Assembly (NCBI GenBank): GCA_018697195.1
Contig: CM031858.1
Location: forward strand, 77,400,818 to 77,464,817
DNA: 64,000 nucleotides
Direction of reading: 5' to 3'
From: Certhia americana
Lineage: Eukaryota; Chordata; Aves; Passeriformes; Certhiidae
A program made the translations under genes and the position numbers. This document shows, piece by piece, positions 24,367 through 34,259 of this stretch (its first letter is position 1; every line of letters starts with the position of its first letter). Under the pieces are notes generated by a model, which saw nothing but the letters and a program-made list of their open reading frames with translations, was not told the DNA's origin and made no database searches.

Positions 24367-27300
24367 CATGTGCTTTGGGAAGCTGCATTCAACTGAAGCA
24401 TGAATATACATGTGTTTTTTTAAATACAAGTTTTAATGCACTGTTTTCAGTTATGAACCCCTAAAACATGATAATTTTTGCAGAATTGAAGCATGAGAGA
24501 TACATGAATTCATATCAGAAGATGTGTTTCCACAAACGTGGAATCAATAGCATTTGTTACGTATTTAACACGTTTAGCAAACAGCATAGGATTCATGTAT
24601 GTATCACTCTTTGCTGGCTAGTAACTGCTCTGATGGACTTCACAAGGGTGAATTAAGTTAAAGGGTCAGGGCCTAATGGAGATAGGTTGCATTCTTGTTT
24701 ATTAAGAATTATGTTCTTATCACATAGGAATTAAATTTCCATCACAATTCAAGGATGCCAAGAAGACAGCAACCATTTTCTGACAGTTCCTGCTTATTGC
24801 AGGGTCATTCACACCCCCATTTAGAAAGGATTCAATAGACAACATGCTGAAACACCACTGGCCCGAAGCTAATCATATCACAACAGAAGGTGAGGGTGAC
24901 ATTGGTTCCAGTATCCTCCCATGAACAATGGAGAATTTGTGAATACATGAGGCTGGAGCCTTCTCCTCTTACTGGTAGCTCTACATACTAAATATGAGCT
25001 ATTTTAAATTTATTTTTCTAATTGAATTTTACATCAGCATAATTTTACAAAAGAATCTCCCAAACATCTTGTTAAGGTTAATGTTTTTTGCCTCTACACT
25101 ACAGATATTTTCTATGCTATTTTATGAAAAATTGTGATTATTTCTCTTGTTGCATTCTTCAAAGTGTCAGATTAAAATGGAATAAATAACTATTAAAATA
25201 GTTGAAGTCATTAGTTATATAGGCTTTGTTATTTTCATACTGTATGTCCTATAGGGACAGAAGCAAGAATGAAATAAATATGAATCTGTGAAATATATTT
25301 AATTTTTGATAGTTAGTTTACTTTGAACTTTCTTTATAACTAAAATAATTATCTTTGAATAAGTATTGATTTCTTCTAATATTGGTCAATGGGATTACAA
25401 TATATTCTACAAGTAAATAAACGTCTCAGTTACATTAACTTCAAATTTCTGCTCTGAGTGGAGAGGGAACTACATACAGAGACCTGCTGCTTGCTCAGCG
25501 AAAGTATCACCAGTATCCTGCTTGTGTGGAGTTCCCTGGGCTGTTTTCCTCCCTAGATAAATAGGTTGCTTTTAGGATGATAAAGCTTTCTTGGGTGCAC
25601 GTGTAATGTGATAATGCAAATGTCTACCCATTCTTTCATGAAAGACTTTCAGTCACAACCTCAGACAACCTCTGCAAGGAATTTATAAGCAGTATATTTC
25701 CCTACCTGCCCACCATCTCCAACAGACTACTGTCCATGTTAGCCAAAGAGTTAAAACATCCACCTGCAGCAGACACAGATGACAATCCAGAATATCAGCT
25801 TGCACTGGCACTCATTCCATATTACCTTAAGATGTGTAACTGTGAGCTGTGGCAGCTGAGATAACAGCTATGCCTCCTATCCTGCAGCTTGTGATGCAAT
25901 TGCGTAGGTGAGAGCTGGGATTACCTAGCAGGAGGCATGAATATTGTAGGAGTGTAAATCAGAACACTTAAATTAATGATACCTGTGTTTTGTTCAGCTG
26001 AATTAATTGTGGCTTATTCAGATCAGCTCATATTTTTCTGAAACAGTCCATTGAGCTCTAATTTTCTGATTTCAACCTCTGTCTTAAAATTACATTCTTG
26101 GATCATTAAAGCCCAAGAAGCTCAAAAAGCTCTCAAAATAATTGAACAAGATGAAATTCCCTTTGTTAAATTGAGAACTACATTTTTTCACTAATTAATT
26201 TGTTGCAGTACTATCAACAATTACAGCAGGAACAAAATAGGCAAGAAAATGGCTTTGTGAAAGCAAACCTTCATGGTCACCAGCTACCTTTTACTCTTTA
26301 GTTTTTTCAATGTAGTTTGAATTTTGCAAAAATCACAGTGTACCCAGCAGCATGACTACAATTTTCACAAAAAATAATAATACAGCCTTCAGAACACTGG
26401 AAAGCTTCCTCCCTTTAATCTATCTCTTTACTTATTGCAAGGTTCTAATCTAACTAGTTGAGAAAAAAATCAGGCCCTAAAAGGAAAAATGTATATAACT
26501 TGTATGTGGAACTCTTCACTGTGTACACTTAAAACACCAGGTTATTTCTTAAGAATACCAAGTAAATAAAGTTTTGTCCGGAATAATAGGCCAAGGTCTC
26601 CTGGTGTATAACATATGTATTTATAGTATTTGAAAAAATTTCTAATTTTACTAACAAAAACATACCAATCATTTTACATGAAGTGACAGGTCCCTGTCAT
26701 TATTGAGAATTTGCACACCTGCCAATAAATGGGGAAATACAATCACAGATTCACTAAGAGACAATTAAAAACACTTGTCAATATATGACACAATACAGAA
26801 TACATAAAGAATTTTCTACTGCTAGATTATAGTTTGAGGAGATGCCATAATAATTTGATATTCAAGTACATAACTGGGAAAGCCGTGGAAAAAATATGTG
26901 GGTTTTTTGGGTTTGTTTTCTTTTTTTTTTTTTTGCAAACAAACAGAAATTTTATTCTCCAAGAACCTTACAGATGAAAACAACATTATATCCCTATGAG
27001 TATTACACAGACATAGCTCTTTGTCTACCTACTTAAGCAGAAAACTTTCCTAAAATTCATAACTGCCAAAAAATAAAATAAAAAACCCACTGAAGAAAGT
27101 ATTCTTACTACCATCTTGGAATCAGATAATGAATTCAGAAATAAATTAGTCAGTATAAGAAATAATTTATTACTCTTGAATAATTAGGCAAGATATAGCT
27201 GTAATGAAAATGTTTGTGAGAAGCTAATTGGCAAAGTGGAGTTCTCTCTGTTCTGATTTTCTGTGAGATAAACAGTTAAAATATCAAGGTTGTGTATGTA

Positions 27301-27587
27301 AAGATTTTTTCATTTATTCTTTATAGACAGCAATGTGCTAAATACAAAATCTATTGAGAATAGCTTACAAAGGTGTACGTGGGAGATGTGGAAAGAATGT
27401 GTTTTTTTTTTTTTTAACAACAAAAAGTGTTATAGAAACTGATAATAGATTTTCAACTAGAAGTGACAGGTTTGTTTCAGATGATGCATTTTATTATCTT
27501 TTCCAGAATCTTCAGGGAGCTAGAGAAGTATGCTTTTAATGAAAAATGTATAGGAAAACAAAAGAACAACATTTCAATAAAAGAACA

Positions 27588-27640
27588 AAATAAAAAAAAA
27601 AAAAACACCAAAACAACAAAACCAAAACAACAAAACCAAA
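27588..27640. repeat. A-rich low-complexity repeat (CAAAA-like)
   Basis: A run of A is followed by repeats of the type ACAACAAAACCAAA. It is low complexity and has no boundary features of an element. Confidence 0.8.
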
Positions 27641-27971
27641 CCATGGGATGCTCTATAAAATTATTTGGTTTTTATGCATTTTACTGTCATGTCTATTTGG
27701 TTCCCAGGTATTTCCAGAAATTATTCTTACCTTTTAAATTAAAATCAATAATAAATTGCTAACGATAAAGTAGAGATAATTAGCAAATACATTTTGCATT
27801 TCAATTTTTTCTTCTAGTGTCACCTTTTTCATTTTTTTTTTTCTCCTTTTTCTTTTCTTTTTTTTTCCCACTGGAAACAAGAACACAGAAATAAATAGGC
27901 CATACATTTGAAGCATCTAGAATGCAGATCTTCAAGAAGAATCTGGATTTACAATGTTCAGGACAACATCT

Positions 27972-28353
27972 TGTCCTGGTTCCAGCCAGGACAGGGTGAA
28001 TATCTGAAGTAGCCAGAAGGGGCTATTCTATACAGCTTCACATCACTGAAGGGGGAAGGGTCTCTTCAGTTGTGTAGAGTGACAGCAGTTTGCACATCAC
28101 CAGTGTGCACGTTACCAGTTTCCTCATGGGGAGCCTTTCTGGAAACATTTCTATCAACATTGTGCCATTACCCAAGGTGTCTTATCTCATTGCTGCTTCC
28201 AGTAAATTGTTCTTATCTCAACATGCAACCTTCACCTTTAGCGCTTCCAGTTCTCCTCTCCATCCCACCACAAGGGAAGAGAAAAGGTAGGGTGAGTGAG
28301 CGAATAGAGAGTGGTTTGAAGTGTCTCAATAAGAACGCTAAATTGGGGAACAC
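27972..28353 (+). mobile_element. ERVL-like LTR, group B, diverged
   Basis: Begins TGTCCTGGTTCCAGCCAGGA, the typical start of a widespread avian ERVL LTR, and has the characteristic R-U5 portion: GTTCTTATCTCAACATGC, then CCAGTTCTCCTCTCCATCCC and GTGAGTGAGCGAAT. It is shorter than the related copy at 48273-48951, so part of U3 is missing. The right edge (about 28353) is soft because the last bases have decayed and no target duplication is visible. Solo and old. Confidence 0.75.
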
Positions 28354-29439
28354 CTTTTCACAGACGTAGTGGAAACCACAATGCATTTTAAGTTCTGACA
28401 CACCGATTTTGGTATACAAAATAAAACATGAAAAATCTTTTTTTTTTTTTTTTAATAAAGGCATTATCAAATTTTTCTTTTTAACTTTGTTTCCATATTG
28501 CAGAAAAAAAAAATCCATGGCTTTTTAACTGTGTCTCCTGAATAGCTTCAGGTCTTTTTAAAAACCTCAAAAATGCTTTCATTGTGCCTATATTTGTCTA
28601 CATGGAATACTGCTCTAGTGCTCAAAATCAATTTTCCAAAAGCCAATAGACAAAAATGGTATTCAAGATTCAAATCTTAAAATAAAATACACAGTGATCA
28701 TTTTAACACTTTTTGCAGTTCAATATTCAAATGATGAGCAAGAGAAGAAACATCCTCTGGTGTCAGTTTCTGGATGTTCAAGTCAGTTCAGGACATAGCA
28801 GTTACTATGCTGGTTTTCACTTGCAGTAAGTTAAAATAGGGACAGAAAACACCTCCACTGCAGTAGTCTTTCCTCCCTCCTGAGCACAGGGTGTAGGCAG
28901 TGAAGGAAGATGCTTTTCTTGCCAGTTCCTCTCCTGTTTGAGGAGACTGTACTGACTCTAAGTCTTATTTTCTTATGCTTTTTATTTAGCAACAATCTGT
29001 TTGCCTGGTCTTTTTTCTACTTTAAAGGGACTGCCCAGAAGATTTATGAACAATTTATTATGTAGACAGAAGGGAAAGAAATACATATTAGATAACTCCT
29101 GTTAATGCTCCCTGGGCTGCATTCCAGACAGTAATAAGAAAGGTTTGGAAGAAATTTGTGGTACTTGATCTCAGATCTAGAACACAGTACCCTTGCACCT
29201 ACATTTATGCAGGCAGAGGCCAGGGTGTGTGACTTTCTCGACCTCTGAGCTCCTTCCAGAAATGTTTTTAATTGATTAATTTTTTGGGGAAAAAATGGGT
29301 ATCAAAGAAAGTTGCGTTGTTTGGGTTTTTTGTGAAAATAAGAATTAGGCAGAGGAGAAAGAATTTATGTCTAGTTGATTGTAGAGATGCTTCATGAGCT
29401 CATTATTAGCCACAGAGACACTTACAGAAAGTGTGGATA
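28354..29439. other. No gene seen
   Basis: About 1.1 kb between two group B LTRs in the same orientation. I looked for internal retroviral coding sequence and found none, so the two LTRs are unlikely to be the ends of one provirus. The 29.38-29.44 kb part may be decayed LTR sequence. Confidence 0.55.
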
Positions 29440-29815
29440 TGTACACAAGAGGTTAGACAGGGACACAGCTAAGACAGGGGACCCCAGCTGACCAAAGGTA
29501 TATTCCACACCCAGTGTTCAACAATATAAAGCTGGGGAAATAAGAACAGATGGACATTCGGACAGATGACATTTGCCTTCCCAAATAACTGTAATGTGCC
29601 CTTTTGTTCCTGTGCATGGCTGAACACTTGCTTGTCCATGAGAAGTAGTGAAAGAATTCCATACTTTGATTTATTTGTGTGCATGTTTGGGTTTTTTTCT
29701 CCATAAACTGTCTTTATTTCAACTTATGGATTTTTCTTACTTTTCTACTTTTGATTCTCTCGCCCATCTTAAAGTGGCAAGAGTGAGTGAGAACTGGACA
29801 GGGAGAGACTATGAA
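29440..29815 (+). mobile_element. ERVL-like LTR, group B, 5'-truncated
   Basis: Recognised from the central LTR block (ACACAGCTAAGACAGG, GACCCCAGCTGACCAAAGG-like sequence, then TATTCCACACCC). It continues with AATATAAAGCTGGGG, a TATA-like box, and the R-U5 region: ACTGTCTTTATTTCAACTTA, then TTGATTCTCTCGCCCATC and GAGTGAGTGAGAA. The first roughly 200 bases expected of the family are missing or unrecognisable. No target duplication found. Confidence 0.72.
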
Positions 29816-30685
29816 AATGTACTTGAACTATTTCAAGAATGTCTATTCACTACTTAAATGAGACTGACTCTCAGTTCTTGCTGCACAGTCCAGCATCTAA
29901 ACTTCTAAGAGGACAAGTAAAATTTAGTACCTTTTCAGAGACAAACCAAAATACCAGGAAAAATTAGAGATGTCAACTGGCCTAGTGACTTCATGGTGTG
30001 CACGCTTAGATTTTGCTTTGGATGGAAGAATCCATACAGTACCCACAGAAACTATATGAAAGTGGTTTGTTTAGAAGCTTCTGAGCAGAATACATTCATC
30101 CGCAAAAAACACATAATCAAAAGAAACACTTTGATGTTACAACACATGACACTTCTATGGATAGTCATAAAAAGCAGAGGTGTCAAATTTGAAATAAAAA
30201 GCAGATATATATGGGATATATACATAAATAAAAAAGATATGAGTCTTTACAAAACCAGAAAAGAGAATGAGTACTTTCTGCTCCATTGAGCATATGTCAA
30301 GTTGTGCATTGATGGAGAAGAATAACTGGGAAAATATTGATGTAATCTCCTGTATATGACAGTCAGTAAACTATCTTGTCTCTTCTCCTAACACTGTATG
30401 TTGTATATTTTAGTCTTTTGAGATTTGTACCGAAATGTAGTTTTTAAAACATACTGTGAAGAAAATTCTGACTGTTTAGGGCAACTTGGCAATATAACAG
30501 GTGCCTTCTTTGTTTTGTTTTTTTTTTTTTGGGGGGGGGGGGGGTATTATTTATTTAATAGTCATTGATTACATCTACTGTATGTGGAAAGAAAAGTCCT
30601 TATTTACATCATGGTCTAATTTTAATTTGAAGAGCTAAGTTAGCAAGTTAGTTTCATCTCAGTAAAATTTTATAACGCTGTTTTG
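29816..30685. other. No gene seen; contains a T13-G14 homopolymer junction
   Basis: Unique sequence of about 0.9 kb with no recognised element. A frame at 29993-30289 has no family signature. Confidence 0.6.
30518..30544. repeat. T13 followed directly by G14
   Basis: Thirteen T abut fourteen G. A G run of this length can fold into a four-stranded structure and is a frequent site of sequencing and replication slippage. It lies about 150 bp upstream of the LTR at 30691, outside that LTR's target duplication. Confidence 0.9.
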
Positions 30686-30690
30686 GTGTG
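30686..30690. repeat. Left target-site duplication GTGTG
   Basis: Matches GTGTG at 31409-31413 and fixes the LTR boundaries. The sequence is low in complexity, so the match is a little less telling than an arbitrary 5-mer. Confidence 0.85.
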
Positions 30691-31408
30691 TGTCATGGGT
30701 TGCAGTACAAGATGTAACCAAAACTCTGTATTCTATCACCATCAGATGAAACTGAATTGTGGGGGTGGCGTAATTGTCTGTCAATGGCCAACTGTCAAGA
30801 AACCTGCTGGGGCAGTTTTCTTATCTCTTCCACAACCCAGCCTTCCTCCAGGGAGAGATCTTCTGCTGATGGGCCAGTGAGTCTCACTGATAGAATTACA
30901 TCATCCCACTGGGAAATGCTCCAGCCAGGGGGAGGAGCCAATTATTCCTATCTGGATAAAAATCTGGGAGTTGGAACATCAAGGCAGGCTTTTCCACTGG
31001 ATTCTCAGAGGAAGACCAGGCCCATCTATCACCACTGGACCTTCAGTGGAAAACTCCACTCTTTCTACAGAACCATCACTTCAACAGAGCCACATCTGCC
31101 ACTGGGACTGCAGCCACCATTGAATGGGACTGCCACCAACACCCTGACCCACAGGGTGTCAGGCTGGATCCTGACTCTGTCAGTGGGATTTGTTTGTTTA
31201 TTTCTTTTTCTCTTCTGTAATATTGCATGTGTTTTGGTTTTATTGTTTATTTTAGTTCTCCTAATAAAGAGCTGTCATTACTATTCCCATATCTTCACCT
31301 GAGAGCCCCCTAATTTCAAAGTTATAATAATTCGGAGGGAGGGGGTTTAAATTCGCCATTCCAAGGGAGGTTCTTGCCTTCCTTAGCAAACACCTGTCGG
31401 TCATGACA
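30691..31408 (+). mobile_element. Complete solo ERVL-like LTR, group A, with 5-bp target duplication
   Basis: A 718-bp block begins TGTCATGGGTTGCAG and ends TGTCGGTCATGACA, flanked by GTGTG at 30686-30690 and 31409-31413. Visible landmarks are a GC-box-like GGGGGAGGAGCCA at about 30928 and a TATA-like GATAAAAAT about 20 bases on. A canonical AATAAA lies at 31263-31268, with a G-rich downstream stretch (GGAGGGAGGGGG) that suits 3' end formation. The copy at 58384-58864 aligns through U3 and much of R, and the one at 20490-21240 aligns only in R-U5. No retroviral genes follow it, so it is solo. The 181-residue frame inside it has no viral or host signature. Confidence 0.9.
31263..31268 (+). terminator. 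LTR polyadenylation signal AATAAA
   Basis: AATAAA inside the R region of the group A LTR. A GT/G-rich stretch about 70 bases downstream is consistent with a working cleavage site. The same position in the minus-strand copy at 20.5 kb reads AGTAAA, a weaker variant. Confidence 0.65.
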
Positions 31409-31413
31409 GTGTG
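31409..31413. repeat. Right target-site duplication GTGTG
   Basis: Partner of the GTGTG at 30686-30690. Confidence 0.85.
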
Positions 31414-31695
31414 CCATCAAGTATGTCTTTTGAAATTGATGCAAAAAGGAAATTTTGTAATTATATATATTTTGATTTTAACATTTATCCAAAGTAAATG
31501 AGCTACAGTAAAACCCAATATTGACATGATACTGAACAGAAATATATGAAACAAAATAATGTGAGGCTCTAAAATTTCTCCATCATAGAAAATTGGCCTT
31601 TGGAAGAGCTCCTCATTTGGAACAGTAAGTTTAAATCATCTGACTAAGTTAGAAGTGGAGGTAAGGAAGTTAGTGAGCAAAAGTACATTGGCTAA
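31414..31695. other. No gene seen
   Basis: Short unique spacer between two LTR-type insertions. Confidence 0.6.
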
Positions 31696-31700
31696 ACTAG

Positions 31701-33363
31701 TGTCCTGGGTTGGCTCTAATTGGGCAATTTTGTAATACTGATGCCTGATTAGGCCAATGAAAAGAGTGGATACGCCTTTTGTAAATACACATCTTAAGAC
31801 AAAAAACCCCTGGGAATAGCTCTCTTTGTTTCCTGTCTCGGTGGTGACAGGATGGGTCTGGGCCAGTCCTGGCTCAGCCTGCATGACTGGGTCTGGGCTG
31901 TCTCCTGGGGCCTGACTGAGATGTTTTTGTCTCTGGAGGGTGGTGAGCGAGGTGCCAAACCCCTGACTGAGGAGCTGCCGAACTCTTCACCGAGGAGCTC
32001 ACTGGGCCCTATCCCAACAGAGGGATGGGGCTCTTTGCCAGCAGGAACAAGCCCTTTCCTAGCAGAGCCTGCCAGACTGTGTCAGACAGAGACTGTGTTA
32101 GCACTGGGGACAACTTAAGAGAGAGTGGCCCTGGGGCCAGGAGCAGCCCTGCAGCCACTGCCATTGCAGACCGGGAGCAGCCACAGGGCCGGGATCGGAG
32201 GGACCGGGGTGATCTCACACGGACACCTCGGCATGGCTGGGAATGAACTTTGTGTGCTCACCTGCTTTGAGACAGCTTTACTACAGACAGAAGGATAAAA
32301 GCATCAGCAACAGTAGTTTGGGGTTTTTTCCTGTTTTCATCACCCCAGCAGAGTCGGGCTGGCTCACGTGGTGCCGGCAGGGATCATGTGGTCAGCAGGG
32401 AAGCACGGCGAGCCATGTTCCCAATGCAGAGCTTGGACCAGATTGGCTTTTCAGCGTTGCAAGATTTTATAGAACTGTTTCATTTAATGAAAGCTTGAGA
32501 ACAAAATGACTTCACGAATATAATTTCTCTCCTAAATTAGAAAAAGAATAAAAGGTGAACACATAGAGGTAACATAGGATTCTGAAGTCAGTAAAGAAAG
32601 AATTAATTCTAGATAGAAGGAATTGAGATGTTTCAAGCTTGACTTAAAATCATGTAAAGCTATGGTAAAGATACATTTGACTTTGTTTTTGTTTTCTTAT
32701 AACTCATAGAGATGCACTGGGGGGATGTAGCATTCTGGTACAGTTGTGAGCCAAGGCACCAGTAGTTGAAGCAGATGCATGTTGCTGTGAATCTAGTGAG
32801 AAACTTGAACACTGAGAAATGAGAAACTTTGCCCTGGGGATAGTAGTGGAACTCCTTTAGTCCCAGAGATGGGCAGAGAACTTTTTCTCTGTGCTAGAAC
32901 AACTCATCCTTAAAATGACACCCCAATAAATTGAAATAGCCTATGAAAGCAGCTGTGAGAAAAACTGCAAGACATAGGAAAGACTTCCACACTGAAAAAC
33001 AAGTTTTTCTGGTTTGGCGGCTGTTCACAGTAACATTGAAGCCACAAGAAAAACTATTTTCTTGTAAAGAAGTCTCCATAGTATGGCAAGAAAAACTCTT
33101 CTCCCTAAGTGAACTGAAGAAACTATTTCAGAGGTAGGAAACTGACTAAAAGTCACAAGCTTTTATCTCTACATTGTCAGTAAAAAAGAATATTAGAGAG
33201 AGAGAGAAAGAAAAGGTGTTCTGAAAGTTTTATTCTATTTTTTTTTTCTTATTATGTTCCTTTTAACTGTGTTGATAAAGTTTTCTTTATACCCTTTCAA
33301 GTTTAAACACATTTTTGCTTTTTCTCCTAATTCTATCTCACAGCAAAAAACAAACCTACCACA
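31701..33363 (+). mobile_element. Candidate 1.66-kb LTR-type element (long solo LTR or deleted provirus)
   Basis: Starts TGTCCTGGGTTGGC and, I propose, ends CAAACCTACCACA, with ACTAG directly on both sides (31696-31700 and 33364-33368). The first 750 bp are strikingly GC- and CpG-rich. The last 100 bp resemble an avian R-U5 end: GTTGATAAAGTTTTC, then TTCTCCTAATTCTATCTCAC. No repeat of the first bases is seen before 33.2 kb, so two matching LTRs are not evident. It is either one unusually long LTR, a deleted provirus, or two neighbouring insertions. The open frames (for example 31852-32118 and 32943-33137) have no recognised retroviral domain. Confidence 0.5.
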
Positions 33364-33368
33364 ACTAG

Positions 33369-33912
33369 GAAGGAACTAGTGTCTGGGTTTGTCCTTTCAT
33401 CATATCCCATTCAATAATGCAACACAGTATAGAGACATCAAATATTTCAAGTTCACAAACTCCCATCAAATCTAAAGTATTTTCAGTGTGATTCTACCTG
33501 CAGTACTCATGTTTCTGCTGTAAAGGAGTACAGCACAGGTTGCTTCAGAAATAATACTGTTCATCAGAAAAAGAGATTGAAACCCAAAGAAATGGCCACT
33601 GGTTTTCAAGAGAGTAACCTGTCACTGAGTAAATGGATCTGTGATGAATTTCAGACTTCCCTGATTGATGAGATAGGAGGAGAACAGATTACTCTTGTTG
33701 CCTGAGCACCAGTGTGCATCAGCTGAGAATAATTTTAGTCTGTTCTTGGATCTCTCTTGGCAGTGTCTGTGGTCCACATCTCATAAGAGGTGGGAAAAGC
33801 TATCCCAACATTGAAGTGACTGACACTTCAAAGTACAGTGACACATTATTGACCAGTTACTTAATGTATTATTTAATAATCAACAAAGAGAATTTTCATT
33901 AAAATTATCCTG
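33369..33912. other. No gene seen
   Basis: About 0.5 kb of unique sequence between two LTR-type insertions. Confidence 0.55.
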
Positions 33913-33918
33913 TCATCA
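33913..33918. repeat. Left target-site duplication TCATCA
   Basis: Perfect partner of 34254-34259. Confidence 0.75.
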
Positions 33919-34253
33919 TGTGATCACTGGATGTGAACAGGAAAAAGAAGTTCTCAGCTTTTCTCAGGACTAGCCTGGGAAAAGCTGAGGAAAGAATGTA
34001 AACAAAACTCGACACCTGGTGTTTGGCAAATGCCACATGGAAAAAACAAGTGCTTTTTTTCAGGATTGTTTACCAAGGGGTGTTGGTCCCTTCTTCTCCA
34101 GTAAGAGTATTGTTTTCTTGGATTACCCAATCTGTATTTAACCCATGAAGCACACTATAAAAGTGTGTGCCGTTTTATTGAAGTCGCTTTTTGACATTGC
34201 CTTTTGATCTGGAGTCCATGTTGTTGTGAGCCACTCATTAACTAACAGCGACA
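33919..34253 (+). mobile_element. Solo ERVK-like LTR with 6-bp target duplication
   Basis: A 335-bp block begins TGTGATCACTGG and ends ACTAACAGCGACA, bounded by TCATCA at 33913-33918 and 34254-34259. A 6-bp duplication is typical of ERVK (betaretrovirus-like) integration and distinguishes it from the 5-bp ERVL-type insertions nearby. A good TATA box (TATAAAA at 34156-34162) sits about 90 bp before the end, as expected for a short LTR with compact R-U5. The body (GAAAGAATGTAAACAAAACT, then CACCTGGTGTTTGGCAAATG) resembles passerine ERVK LTRs as I know them. No internal sequence follows, so it is solo. Confidence 0.75.
34156..34162 (+). promoter_or_regulatory. LTR TATA box
   Basis: TATAAAA in the context CACACTATAAAAGTGTG, which is also a short palindrome. 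By analogy with other ERVK LTRs, transcription would start some 25-30 bp downstream, near the CCGTTTTATTG stretch. Confidence 0.55.
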
Positions 34254-34259
34254 TCATCA
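34254..34259. repeat. Right target-site duplication TCATCA
   Basis: Perfect partner of 33913-33918; follows the CA end of the LTR directly. Confidence 0.75.

Larger units (their letters stand above)
21246..27971. other. No gene seen; longest stretch without a recognised retroelement
   Basis: Nearly 6.7 kb with no CR1 or LTR fragment that I can recognise and no coding region. It contains an AT microsatellite at 24.3 kb and A-rich runs at 26.9 and 27.6 kb. Absence of insertions can reflect selection against disruption, as around conserved regulatory elements, but it can equally be chance. Confidence 0.55.

Noticed and set aside
27972..29815. The two group B LTRs at 28.0 and 29.4 kb as the ends of one provirus
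   Set aside because: They differ in extent and sequence, no internal retroviral coding sequence lies between them, and no shared target duplication is seen.
30757..31302. A 181-residue open frame on the plus strand ending in a hydrophobic stretch like a membrane segment
   Set aside because: It lies wholly inside a solo LTR (U3-R). The hydrophobic end comes from the T-rich stretch before the polyadenylation signal, and no retroviral envelope features are present.
32369..32384. A TGGTGCCG... stretch after CTCACG that resembles a primer binding site complementary to tRNA-Phe
   Set aside because: Only the first eight bases fit well; the rest needs a gap, and no gag-like sequence follows. The ACTAG pair at 31696 and 33364 gives a more economical boundary, so the site is not annotated.
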